NCBI GenBank assembly: GCA_963835375.1
Contig: CAWIGB010000020.1
Coordinates: 1 to 64,000 of the forward strand
Length of the DNA: 64,000 bases
Reading direction: 5' to 3'
Source: Salinisphaera sp963835375
GTDB lineage: Bacteria; Pseudomonadota; Gammaproteobacteria; Nevskiales; Salinisphaeraceae
How positions within the stretch are numbered: position 1 is the stretch's first letter; every line of letters starts with the position of its first letter. The notes beneath the pieces were generated by a model. It was not told the DNA's origin. It saw nothing but the letters and a program-made list of their open reading frames with translations, and made no database searches. Made by a program: the position numbers and the translations under genes. Below are positions 56,127 to 64,000 of this stretch, one piece after another.

Positions 56127-57403
56127 TGGAAACGATCCGGAAACTGGCGATTCTGGCGGACGCCGCCAAGTACGATGCGTCCTGCGCCTCCAGTGGCACC
56201 ACATCGCGTTCGTCGCTCGGCGGGCGCGGGGTCGGCTCGGCCGAGGGCTCGGGTATCTGTCACGCGTATGCGCCGGACGGGCGCTGCATCTCGCTGCTCA
56301 AGATTCTGCTGACCAACTTCTGCATCTACGAATGCAGCTACTGCATCAATCGCAACTCGTCGAACGTGCAGCGGGCGCGGTTCGCGACCAAGGAAGTGGT
56401 CGATCTCACGCTCGATTTCTACAAGCGCAACTACATCGAAGGGCTGTTCCTGTCCTCGGGCGTGATCCAGAGCGCAGACTACACCATGGCCCGGCTGATC
56501 GAGGTGGCGCGCAGCCTGCGCATCGATCACGATTTCCGGGGCTACATCCACCTGAAGACCATTCCGGATGCCGACGGCGAGCTGCTGGCCGATGCCGGCC
56601 GATATGCCGATCGGCTGTCGATCAACGTGGAACTGCCGACGCAGGCGGCGCTGCACGAGCTGGCGCCGGAAAAGGACCACCGCACCATCAAACTGTCGAT
56701 GGCGCGTATTCGCTCCCGCCAGGACGAACAGGCCGAGGCGCGACAGGCCGCTCGACGCATCACCAATGCGCGGCCGAAGCCCGCACCGGTCGAGCGCTTC
56801 GCGCCGGCCGGCCAGTCCACCCAGATGATCATCGGCGCGGAACCGTCCTCCGACGCCGATATTCTGTCGACGACCGCCGATCTGTATTCGTCGTACCGAC
56901 TGAAACGCGTCTACTTCTCGGCCTTTTCGCCGATCCCGGAGGCCTCGGCGAAGCTGCCGGCCCGTCGGACCTCGCTGATCCGTGAGCATCGGCTGTATCA
57001 GTCCGACTGGCTGATCCGGTTCTATGGCCATCACCACGATGAAATCACGGCCGGTGACGACGACACGGCCGCGGCCGGCATGCTGGATCTGGAGGTCGAC
57101 CCCAAGCTGGGCTGGGCACTGCGCAACCGGGCTTATTTCCCGGTGAACCTGAACCGCGACGCCCGTGAGCGATTGCTGCGCGTGCCCGGGCTGGGTGTGA
57201 AGTCGGTCAACCGCATTCTGGCCATGCGGCGCTGGCAGAAGGTGTGGCTGGAGAACCTGGTCGCGCTCAAGGCCGGCGTGAAGAAGGCAATGCCGTTCGT
57301 GCTCTGTGCCAATCATTACCCGGGCGTCGGCGAAATCAGCAGCGCGTTGTTGCGTGCGCGGTTTGCGCCGCCCGCGGCCGCGCAGCACAGTTTCGAGTTC
57401 TAG
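56126..57403 (+). CDS. Radical SAM protein of the putative DNA modification/repair type
   Basis: A 425-residue radical SAM enzyme of the group linked to UdgX (TIGR03916-type). The [4Fe-4S] cysteines are CIYECSYC (about residues 66-73). A helix-hairpin-helix motif near the C-terminus (LLRVPGLGVKSVNRILAMRRW) indicates DNA binding. LLTNFCIYECSYCIN and KRVYFSAFSPIPEASA are typical. The reaction is not known; it is presumed to act on damaged or modified DNA bases together with the glycosylase downstream. It begins inside a LexA-like box, and heads a four-gene rightward cluster. Confidence 0.9.
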   Translation: METIRKLAILADAAKYDASCASSGTTSRSSLGGRGVGSAEGSGICHAYAPDGRCISLLKILLTNFCIYECSYCINRNSSNVQRARFATKEVVDLTLDFYKRNYIEGLFLSSGVIQSADYTMARLIEVARSLRIDHDFRGYIHLKTIPDADGELLADAGRYADRLSINVELPTQAALHELAPEKDHRTIKLSMARIRSRQDEQAEARQAARRITNARPKPAPVERFAPAGQSTQMIIGAEPSSDADILSTTADLYSSYRLKRVYFSAFSPIPEASAKLPARRTSLIREHRLYQSDWLIRFYGHHHDEITAGDDDTAAAGMLDLEVDPKLGWALRNRAYFPVNLNRDARERLLRVPGLGVKSVNRILAMRRWQKVWLENLVALKAGVKKAMPFVLCANHYPGVGEISSALLRARFAPPAAAQHSFEF

Positions 57404-57444
57404 GCCCTCGGGCGTATTGGCGTTTCGGCGAAGAGAGACCGTTC

Positions 57445-58086
57445 ATGCAGCAACCGACCGTCTGTGTTCTGACCGGCGACATCGTGAAGTCCTCGGCGCT
57501 GTCCGGCGGCGCGCTGGACGATGTGATGACCGCACTGGCCGAGGTGGTGACAACCATCGGCGAGTGGCCGGGCGAGTCCGGTGTTAGCTACGAGCGTTTC
57601 CGGGGCGATGGCTGGCAGCTGCTGATCGAGCGTCCGGCTCATGCGTTGCGTGCCTGCCTGTTTGCGCGGGCGGCGGTGCGACGCGCCAGTGACCGGGGCG
57701 AGACGCGCATCGGCATCGGCATCGGTGCCGCGACCGCGGGCGCGACGCTGGCAGAATCCTCCGGGGCTGCATTCGAACTGTCCGGGCGGGGGCTGGACAA
57801 CCTCGGTGTGCATCGGCTCTGGCGAATTGAAGGCGAGCGAGGGATGCCCGGCGAGCAGGCACTGACACAGGCGCTGTTCGCCGTCTGCGATGAACGCTCG
57901 CGGCACTGGACGGGGCGACAGGCGGATATCTTCATGCGGCTGGCGATCCCCGACGCACCATTGATGGCCGAGGTGGCCGAGGCGCTGTCGATCCAGCCGC
58001 AGACGGTTCAGAAACATTTCGCGCGGGCCGGCGGGCATGCGCTGCTCGAAGCCATCGAGGCGTTCGAATCGGCGGGTTCGGCATGA
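57445..58086 (+). CDS. SatD-family protein with cyclase-like motifs
   Basis: A 213-residue protein. The first 140 residues fit the class III cyclase fold: LTGDIVKSSAL with Asp at the first metal position (residue 11), ERFRGDGWQLLIE with the second Asp, and IGIGIGAATAG as the central strand-loop. The last 60 residues form a helix-turn-helix (AEALSIQPQTVQKHFARAGG). Whether it makes a cyclic nucleotide is unproven. It follows the radical SAM gene by 41 bases with AAGAGAGA before the ATG, and is followed by its usual partner, a DUF3307 protein. Confidence 0.78.
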   Translation: MQQPTVCVLTGDIVKSSALSGGALDDVMTALAEVVTTIGEWPGESGVSYERFRGDGWQLLIERPAHALRACLFARAAVRRASDRGETRIGIGIGAATAGATLAESSGAAFELSGRGLDNLGVHRLWRIEGERGMPGEQALTQALFAVCDERSRHWTGRQADIFMRLAIPDAPLMAEVAEALSIQPQTVQKHFARAGGHALLEAIEAFESAGSA

Positions 58087-58106
58087 ATCTCGGATTCTCA
58101 GAAGAC

Positions 58107-58165
58107 AGCCGTATTCGGGTGTTTTTCAATAAACAGCTTTATAGGGCTGTATCGGTGTATCGACG
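58107..58165 (+). promoter_or_regulatory. AT-rich gap with ACAGC/GCTGT inverted repeat
   Basis: The roughly 100-base gap between the SatD and DUF3307 genes holds ACAGC-TTTATAGG-GCTGT and AT-rich sequence, so an internal promoter or operator is possible. No sigma-70 pair is clear. Confidence 0.3.
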
Positions 58166-58192
58166 TCGGCGTGCCGGGCGGCGCCAGACGTG

Positions 58193-58972
58193 ATGCTCGA
58201 AACCCTGATCGCGTTGCTGTTCGCCCATGTGGCGGCAGATTTCGTCACACAGAGCCGCGGGATGATCGCAGCCAAACGCCGGCCCCCGGTGTTCGCCCTG
58301 CATATCCTTTGTGTGGCGATGTTCTCGGTGCTCGCCCTCGGCGCCAGCTCGCCTGGCGCCTGGGCAGCGGTGGCACTGGTCGTCGTTTCGCATGCCGGGC
58401 TCGATGCATTGAAGATTCAGCCGCGCATCGAAGCCTGGGCGGCGGCCCGGCCGTTCGGCTCGCTGCAGTTGTTCGCGATCGATCAGGCCGGCCATGTGCT
58501 GTTCATCGGATTCGCGAGCATGTCCTGGCCGCATGCCTTCGGCCAGGGGTTCTGGCCGGCATTGCTGACGCCGGCGCATGCCCGGGAGATGCTGACCGGC
58601 TTCGTGCTCGGTGGCGGGTTCTGGCTGGCGACCCGGGTTGGCGATCTGATGCTCGCGCTGTTGATGACGGGCTTTCATCGTGTGCATCGCACGATGGACG
58701 GCGGCGACGACAGCCCGCAGATGCCGGGCGCCGGGGCCTGGATCGGCTGGCTCGAACGTACGCTGGTGTTCCTGTTCGTGCTGCTCGGCCAGTTCAACGC
58801 CATCGGCTTCGTGATCGCGGCCAAGTCGATCCTGCGCTTCCAGTACGCGCGCGAGCCGCGGGTCAGCGAGATCGTGATCATCGGGACGCTGGCCAGCTTC
58901 GGCTGGGCGATCATCGTGGCGCTGCTGACCCACGCTGCCCTCATCGGTCTCTGGGCGCACGGCGGCGGATGA
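58193..58972 (+). CDS. DUF3307 polytopic membrane protein
   Basis: A 259-residue membrane protein with about six to seven segments. LIALLFAHVAADFVTQSRGMIAAKR, with His and Asp in the first helix, and HAGLDALKIQPRI with HxxxD are the DUF3307 hallmarks; LFAIDQAGHVLFI repeats an HxxL theme. The buried polar His/Asp residues suggest an ion or metal function. It is normally paired with SatD. Its stop overlaps the next start (ATGATG), coupling it to the glycosylase gene. Confidence 0.85.
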   Translation: MLETLIALLFAHVAADFVTQSRGMIAAKRRPPVFALHILCVAMFSVLALGASSPGAWAAVALVVVSHAGLDALKIQPRIEAWAAARPFGSLQLFAIDQAGHVLFIGFASMSWPHAFGQGFWPALLTPAHAREMLTGFVLGGGFWLATRVGDLMLALLMTGFHRVHRTMDGGDDSPQMPGAGAWIGWLERTLVFLFVLLGQFNAIGFVIAAKSILRFQYAREPRVSEIVIIGTLASFGWAIIVALLTHAALIGLWAHGGG

Positions 58973-60431
58973 TGGAACAGGCTTCGCTGTTTGACGCCCG
59001 GGCCACCGCGGCCGGCCACGCGGCGGTCGACCTTCGTGCCCGATTTCGCCGGCTGGCAGGCCGCGGCCCGCCTGCAATGGGAGGCCGGACGGGCCCCGGA
59101 TGCGCTCTGGTGGCAGCCCGACCGCGACGCGGTCGCGCCGCCTGCCGCCATCGACCAGCCGGGGCCGCGCGTGCCGAAGTCGTTCGTGGCGCTGGCGCGC
59201 GCGGCGGCCTGTCATCGCAGCGCGGATCGCTGGGCGTTGTTGTACTGGCTGCTCTGGCGGCTGACCCACGGCGAGCGTCATCTGTTGACGCAGGTGGGGA
59301 ATCCCGACGTGGCACGCGTGAACCGCTATGCCAAGGCGGTGCGGCGCGACGTGCACAAGATGAAAGCGTTCGTGCGTTTTCGTACCATGGCCGAGCCCGG
59401 TTTCGAGGCGCCGCGCTATGTGGCCTGGTTCGAGCCCGAGCACGCGATCGTCGAATACGCCGCCGGCTTCTTCCAGCGCCGTTTTGCCAACATGCGCTGG
59501 TCGATCCTCACGCCTGATCGCTGCGCGCACTGGGAAGGCGGCGGCGCGATCTGGTTCTCGCCGGGCACCGACAAGACGGCGGCGCCGGCGAGGTGATGTC
59601 ACCGAGGAGGCGTGGCGGGTCTATTACCGCAGCATCTTCAATCCGGCCCGTCTCAAGACGCGGGCGATGATGTCCGAAATGCCGGCCAAGTACTGGCGAA
59701 ATCTGTCGGAAGCGGCGTTGATTCCGGGCCTGATCGCCGGCGCCGATCGCGATGTCGTCGCCATGGAAGCAGCCCAAAGCGCGCACGATACGCTGCGTTG
59801 TGGGGCCACGCCGGAGACGCCCGGAACCGCTCTGGCGCGCCGGGCCGAGGCCGCCGAACGCGGTTCGCTGGAACAGCTCGCGCTGCGCGCGGCCGGCTGT
59901 CGTCGTTGCGGGTTGTGTAGTCCGGCCACCCGGACCGTGTTCGGCGAGGGGCCGGCCGATGCGCGCATCATGCTCGTCGGCGAGCAGCCGGGCGATGCCG
60001 AGGGCCTGGCCGGACGCCCGTTCGTCGGCCGCGCGGGGCGGCTTCTCGATGCCGCGCTGGCAGATGCCGGCCTCGACCGGCGCGCGTTGTATCTGACCAA
60101 TACAGTCAAGCACTTCAAGTTCACGCCCAAGGGCAGGAGGCGGCTGCACGCCAAGCCGGACTACGACGAGGTACGGGCCTGCGGGCCCTGGCTCGAGGCC
60201 GAAATCGATCGCGTGGCGCCCGATATCGTGGTCGCGCTCGGGGCCACGGCAGCGGCCGCGTTGCTGGAGCGTCGGGTATCGATCGTGCGCGATCGTGGCA
60301 AGCGCATCGATTGGCACGGACGGTGCCTGACTTTGACCGTGCATCCCGCGTTCATCCTGCGCTCGCGCGAGCGCCGCGACGACGAGTATCGACGATTCGT
60401 GGCTGATCTGAGGGCAGCGGCCGCGGCCTGA
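58969..60431 (+). CDS. udgX: TIGR03915-type protein fused to UdgX uracil-DNA glycosylase, two frameshifts
   Basis: Three frames join into one protein of about 486 residues; 1463 bp is 487 codons plus two surplus bases. The N-terminal part begins MMEQASLFDARATAAGHAAV, then FVPDFAGWQAAARLQWEAG to HWEGGGAIWFSPGTDK, the small protein linked to radical SAM and UdgX. The C-terminal part is a family-4-like glycosylase: VYYRSIFNPARLK, cysteine cluster CRRCGLC, GEQPGDAEGLAGRPFVGRAG, YLTNTVKHFKFTPKGRRRLH and LTVHPAFILRS. RRRLH matches the UdgX-specific loop whose His forms a covalent bond to DNA after uracil removal. Frame breaks lie near 59025-59040 and near 59590 in GC-rich sequence. Overlaps DUF3307 by four bases. 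Confidence 0.87.
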
Positions 60432-60484
60432 GACCCAGGGTCTGCCCGTTTCATGCGAGACCGCGCCAACGGGCCCGGGTCTCA
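60429..60484. terminator. Imperfect hairpin at the end of udgX
   Basis: TGAGACCC (including the stop codon) pairs with GGGTCTCA, and CCCGTT with AACGGG inside. No T-tract. A possible terminator or RNA processing site. Confidence 0.45.
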
Positions 60485-60525
60485 TCCCAAAGATGTAGTG
60501 CTGCATAGCACAGCGAACGGGATAA

Positions 60526-60537
60526 TGAATCGATTCA
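60526..60537 (+). promoter_or_regulatory. Palindromic Cra/FruR box
   Basis: TGAATCGATTCA, a perfect 12-bp palindrome that fits the Cra consensus and shares GATTCAGC with the fruB operator. It lies 65 bases before the sugar porter start. Confidence 0.72.
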
Positions 60538-60601
60538 GCAAGCCACGCGCCAGCGACGGTTCCTCCCGCCGGGCGCGTCTATTTTCATGAGGGTGAGGAC
60601 A

Positions 60602-62020
60602 ATGAGCGAATCCGCCAGCACGGCACCTGCGGGGCTCCTGAAAGGCAAACCGTTGATCGGCATGGTCTCGGTGGTCGCGGCCCTCGGCGGGCTGCTGTTC
60701 GGCTACGACACCGGCATCATCGGCGTCGCGTTGCTGGGTCTCGCGCACGATTTCGCGCTGACCGATACGCTCAAACAGGTGGTCACCGGCGCGATCATCT
60801 TCGGCGCGCTGTTCGGCGTGTTCAGCACCGGCGCGATTTCGGACAAGATCGGGCGCCGGCGCTCGATCATGCTCGTGGGGCTGATCTTCACGATCGGTTC
60901 ATTGATGTCGGCCATGGCGCCGACAGTGATCTTTCTGATCGTCTCGCGTTTCGTGCTGGGCCTGTCGGCCGGCAGTGCGACCCAGATCATTCCCGTCTAC
61001 ATCGGCGAGGTCGCGCCACCGGCCTCGCGTGGCAAGCTCGTGGTCATGTTCCAGTTCATGGTGGTGTTCGGGATCCTCGTTGCCTATCTCACGGGTTATG
61101 CCCTCGGTGATTCGTGGCGCTGGATGTTCGGTCTCGGGACGATCCCGGCCGTCGTCCTGATGCTTGGCATGCTGCTGTTGCCCGAATCACCTCGCTGGCT
61201 GGTCAATCGAGATCGCGAGGGCGATGCGCTGGGCGTGCTCACCCGCGTGCGTCTGAGCCGCTCGGCCGCGCAGAAGGAGGTGGACGAGATCAAGGACATC
61301 TCCGCGCGTCCGGAGGGCAGCTGGCCGGATCTGTTCTCGTCGTGGATCCGGCCGGCGCTGGTCGCCGGTGCCGGCATCGCGATGTTCTCGCAGATCACTG
61401 GCAACAACGCGTTGTTGTACTACGCGCCGACGATTCTCACCGAGGCCGGCTTCGGCGACAATGCTTCGATTCTGGCGTCCATTGGCGCCATCGTGCTGGT
61501 CAATATCAGCACCATCTTCGGTATTTTCATGGTCGATCGCATCGGCCGCCGCAGGTTCCTGCTGTGGATGGTGCCGGGCTCGGCTGTGGCCATGGCGGTG
61601 ATGGCGATCCTGTTCATGGGGGGCATGCCGCAGTCTTCGCTCGAGCAGTATCTGTTGATCATCTGCATGGCCATCTACATGGCGCTGAACTGCAGCTTCG
61701 GTGTCGCACTCTGGCTGATCAACGCCGAGGTCTATCCGTTGTTCGTGCGCGGCAAGGGCGCCAGCGTCGGCGCGTTCTCGCACTGGACCTTCGATCTGCT
61801 GGTCACGCTGACCACGCTCACGCTCGTCAATGCGCTGGGTACCTCGGGCGCGTTCTGGCTGTATGCGGCGATCAGCGCGCTTGGCGTGGTGTTCATCGTC
61901 CGCTACGTACCGGAAACCAACGGCCGCTCGCTGGAGCAGATCGAAGCCGATCTGAAGGCCGGCCAATTTTTCCCTGCGGACCGGCGGAGCGAACAGGGCG
62001 CGGCAGTGCCACTGCGCTAG
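60602..62020 (+). CDS. Sugar:H+ symporter, MFS sugar porter family
   Basis: A 472-residue porter with twelve membrane segments: GGLLFGYDTGIIGVALLGL, GRRRSIM loop, IGEVAPPASRGKLV, PESPRWLVNRDREG, the TM7 QITGNNALLYYAPTI and the terminal YVPETNGRSLEQIE. Related to but distinct from the porter at 28233-29666. ATG 60602 has GTGAGGAC upstream. The Cra box in front suggests control by the regulator at 29764-30810 and a role in hexose uptake. Confidence 0.92.
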   Translation: MSESASTAPAGLLKGKPLIGMVSVVAALGGLLFGYDTGIIGVALLGLAHDFALTDTLKQVVTGAIIFGALFGVFSTGAISDKIGRRRSIMLVGLIFTIGSLMSAMAPTVIFLIVSRFVLGLSAGSATQIIPVYIGEVAPPASRGKLVVMFQFMVVFGILVAYLTGYALGDSWRWMFGLGTIPAVVLMLGMLLLPESPRWLVNRDREGDALGVLTRVRLSRSAAQKEVDEIKDISARPEGSWPDLFSSWIRPALVAGAGIAMFSQITGNNALLYYAPTILTEAGFGDNASILASIGAIVLVNISTIFGIFMVDRIGRRRFLLWMVPGSAVAMAVMAILFMGGMPQSSLEQYLLIICMAIYMALNCSFGVALWLINAEVYPLFVRGKGASVGAFSHWTFDLLVTLTTLTLVNALGTSGAFWLYAAISALGVVFIVRYVPETNGRSLEQIEADLKAGQFFPADRRSEQGAAVPLR

Positions 62021-62138
62021 AGGCAGCGCGCCCGCCGGCCGTGCCAATGCCCCGATATCGCCTCGAGGGCTGATATCGGGCCGGTCCGCGACGCGCGGCG
62101 CGAATCGTCATTACGCAGATTCGCGTAGCTTGTCGACC

Positions 62139-62777
62139 ATGAACGATTCGAATCCCAGCCGTGCCCGGCGTCCGGTGCTTCCTCTGGTCGCGCTGACCCT
62201 CGTTTCCGTCTGGCTGGCCGGCTGTGCCGCGCTCGATCGGCCCGGGCAGGGCACCTCGGATGCAACGCGGCCGTCTTTCGCCACCGGGCACGAATCGGCG
62301 CGCGACCAGCTCAACGACGGTTACAGCGATTTGTACTCGAATGTGAAGGGGCTGGCCCAGGTCGACAAGTTCCTGTACGTGAAGATCGAGTCCGACGATG
62401 TGCAGCGCGTGGTCGACGACGTCACCAGCTACAGCGGGCAGCTCGCCGACCGGCTGCACAAGCTCACCGAGGATTTTCCGGCGCTGGCGCTCGACCGGCC
62501 GACCACCCCGCCGTTGATCAAGGCGGCCCACAAGGCCGAGAAGAAAGCCCTGATCAAGCGCTTCGCTCCGATCGTGGGCGATTCCGGCAAGACTTTCGAG
62601 CGTGCCCTGCTCATTCGATTGCTCGTTATCGTCGACCAGCAGCGTTATCTGGCCGCGACCCTGGCCAAACGCGAATCCGACCCGGCGCTGTCGAAGATCA
62701 TGTCCGGTGCGGCGAAACGCTACGCCGGGCTCTACAACGAGATCGATGCGTTGCTGAAAAAACGCTTCTATCGCTAG
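62139..62777 (+). CDS. Putative lipoprotein, unknown function
   Basis: A 212-residue protein with an N-terminal signal sequence and lipobox LAGC (Cys at residue 29), followed by a helical acidic and basic domain (RDQLNDGYSDLYSNVKGLAQVDKFLYVKIESDDV) without a recognised family. It probably sits on the outer membrane inner leaflet. ATG 62139 is used. Alone, rightward. Confidence 0.75.
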   Translation: MNDSNPSRARRPVLPLVALTLVSVWLAGCAALDRPGQGTSDATRPSFATGHESARDQLNDGYSDLYSNVKGLAQVDKFLYVKIESDDVQRVVDDVTSYSGQLADRLHKLTEDFPALALDRPTTPPLIKAAHKAEKKALIKRFAPIVGDSGKTFERALLIRLLVIVDQQRYLAATLAKRESDPALSKIMSGAAKRYAGLYNEIDALLKKRFYR

Positions 62778-63185
62778 GGCGTGTCGTCATGAGAGACGCC
62801 TAGGCCGGCATGCCATGCCGGCGTCCCGGCGGCGGCTGGACAAGGTCGGGCCCGAGGCTCTCGAACAGGCCGGTGTGCCCATGCTGCATCGGGCGGCGAC
62901 CGCTTCGGGCCGATAATTCTGTCGATCGGTGAGACTCGGCATCTGCAGCAGGCCGGCGACGACTGGCGCAGACGGCCGCCGCGGAGCCGGTTCCGCGGTT
63001 GAACCATCGTCGTGCGGCCGGGCACCGCGGCGACGACGGGGGAGGCGAAGGCGGGCCGACGCCGGCCTTCGGGCCGGCTCGCGGCGCTATCGCGGGCCGG
63101 TCTCAATCTCGTCGCGGAATCGCGTTATGCTCGTGCCTCGTGTTCGGGCATCCCGAGCGCCGCACTCATATCCAGGGAGGCGAGC
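62778..63185. other. Intergenic region with a palindrome
   Basis: About 400 bases, no gene supported. GCCGGCATG-C-CATGCCGGC (62813-62831) is a perfect 9-bp inverted repeat after the lipoprotein gene, without T-tract. Confidence 0.5.
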
Positions 63186-63884
63186 ATGGGCCGTTCAGAG
63201 GATTCGACGCGGGCCCGACTTTTCGAACAGGTCTCCAATCTGACGTTCAATCTGTCGCGTCAGGCGGTCGGCGCGCTGGCCGGCCGGGTTGGCGGGCTGA
63301 CGCTTCGCATCGGCTCCACCCTGATCCTCGACAAGACCCAGCGCAAGCGCCTGTCGGCCGAGCAGCGTGCCTGGATGAAACGCGCGGGGGCGGCCATCCA
63401 CGATGCCCGCACCACGGCAGGGCTCTCGATCGACGGCCTGGCCGAGGCGCTGGACCTCGAGGACAAGACCGTGCTCAAGGCGATGGAGCAGGGCAGCGCG
63501 ACCGTGTCGTTCGAACTCATCCTGCGACTGACCTCGCTGCTTGCCCGCAATGATCCGATTCCGTTCCTGATCAGCCTCGTGCGTGGCTTCAACCCGCGCT
63601 TGTGGGCACTGGCCGAGGATTGGGGCATCGGCCATCTGCCGACGATGATCGAGCGCGATCGCAAGTGGATGAATATCTATCGCGGCAACGATGCCGTGCG
63701 CCAGCTGCCCGAGGCCGAGTTCAATCAGGTACTGGCGTTCTGTCGCAGTTCGATGGAAACGGCCATGGTGTTGCGCGCCGGCCGCTGGACGCCGCCGAAC
63801 GCGCCGGACAGCGGCGACGACGCGGATGCCACGGATGAGCCGATCGAACGCCCGCCGGACAAGGATTCCGGTCCGGCGTTCTGA
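63186..63884 (+). CDS. XRE-type helix-turn-helix protein, unknown role
   Basis: A 232-residue protein. A helix-turn-helix of Cro/C1 type at about residues 75-125 reads IHDARTTAGLSIDGLAEALDLEDKTVLKAMEQG. The flanks are helical and not recognisable; the last 30 residues are acidic (DSGDDADATDEPIERPPD). AGGGAGG precedes ATG 63186. It could be a regulator; no target is known. Confidence 0.78.
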   Translation: MGRSEDSTRARLFEQVSNLTFNLSRQAVGALAGRVGGLTLRIGSTLILDKTQRKRLSAEQRAWMKRAGAAIHDARTTAGLSIDGLAEALDLEDKTVLKAMEQGSATVSFELILRLTSLLARNDPIPFLISLVRGFNPRLWALAEDWGIGHLPTMIERDRKWMNIYRGNDAVRQLPEAEFNQVLAFCRSSMETAMVLRAGRWTPPNAPDSGDDADATDEPIERPPDKDSGPAF

Positions 63885-63887
63885 GAA

Positions 63888-63907
63888 CCCGGCCGCGAGC
63901 GGCCGGG
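63888..63907. terminator. GC hairpin between convergent genes
   Basis: CCCGGCCGC-GA-GCGGCCGGG, a 9-bp stem after the XRE gene and before the membrane-protein end; no T-tract on either strand. Confidence 0.5.
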
Positions 63908-63920
63908 GGGCATGCCGATG

Positions 63921-64000
63921 CTAGCCCTGGAATGTGCCGGCGTTGACCAGCATGTGAACCAGGATGGCCGCGGCATAGCCGAGCGCCACGGCCCAGCTCC
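63921..64000 (-). CDS. C-terminal fragment of a membrane protein (cut by the window edge)
   Basis: On the minus strand the frame reads SWAVALGYAAAILVHMLVN then AGTFQG and stops at TAG. This is a hydrophobic final helix; 26 residues are too few to name a family. Confidence 0.6.
   Translation of the reverse strand, partial: SWAVALGYAAAILVHMLVNAGTFQG

Overview
The window is high-GC bacterial chromosome, most likely from a gammaproteobacterium. Support comes from a Cra/FruR-type regulator with Cra-type operators, a fruB-fruK-fruA PTS operon, arfB, and integron attC sites of the chromosomal type. A Salinisphaera-like marine or halotolerant genus is my guess; no rRNA or marker gene in the window proves it. 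I see no tRNA, rRNA or CRISPR array.

Layout. (1) About 1-4517 is the distal end of a chromosomal integron cassette array: four attC sites and plus-strand cassettes carrying a broken PD-(D/E)XK nuclease gene, two small membrane proteins of lower GC, and an interrupted TIR-domain gene, preceded by a toxin-antitoxin pair and an orphan conserved protein. (2) 4.5-15.4 kb is loosely packed: an SDR oxidoreductase, acyltransferase, DUF4432 protein, secreted lipase, MFS transporter, cyclic-nucleotide-binding protein and acetamidase/formamidase, ending in an IS630 relic and a lone decayed attC. (3) 15.4-23 kb holds a P-type cation ATPase, a zinc alcohol dehydrogenase, a sulfotransferase-like protein and a secreted phosphoesterase. 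(4) 23-36.7 kb is a sugar block: a FrcBCA-type ABC importer, an H+/sugar porter, Cra/FruR and the divergent fruBKA operon. (5) 37.4-43.8 kb is a six-gene run of response regulator, kinase, outer-membrane factor, ABC permease, ABC ATPase and adaptor, i.e. a self-regulated tripartite exporter. (6) 43.8-53.2 kb has a GT87-type membrane protein between two copies (one decayed) of an esterase 5' region, a pair of 4-TM SMR/EamA proteins, and a minus-strand operon of HAD phosphatase, class III aminotransferase, FemAB-like acyltransferase and arginase-fold protein of unknown purpose. (7) 53.3-55.5 kb is an alcohol dehydrogenase with a divergent AraC regulator. (8) 55.6-60.4 kb is the most interesting locus: arfB, then a LexA-box-preceded radical SAM protein of the DNA modification/repair type, a SatD protein with cyclase-like motifs, a DUF3307 membrane protein, and a UdgX-type uracil-DNA glycosylase fused to its usual partner domain. 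(9) The right end has a sugar porter with a palindromic Cra box, a lipoprotein, an XRE protein and a membrane-protein fragment.

Five genes (nuclease, TIR, a hydrolase, fruB, udgX fusion) carry single-base indels, several in G/C runs. Because fruB and udgX sit in otherwise healthy operons, sequencing error is a serious alternative to real decay and should be settled before any gene is called dead.
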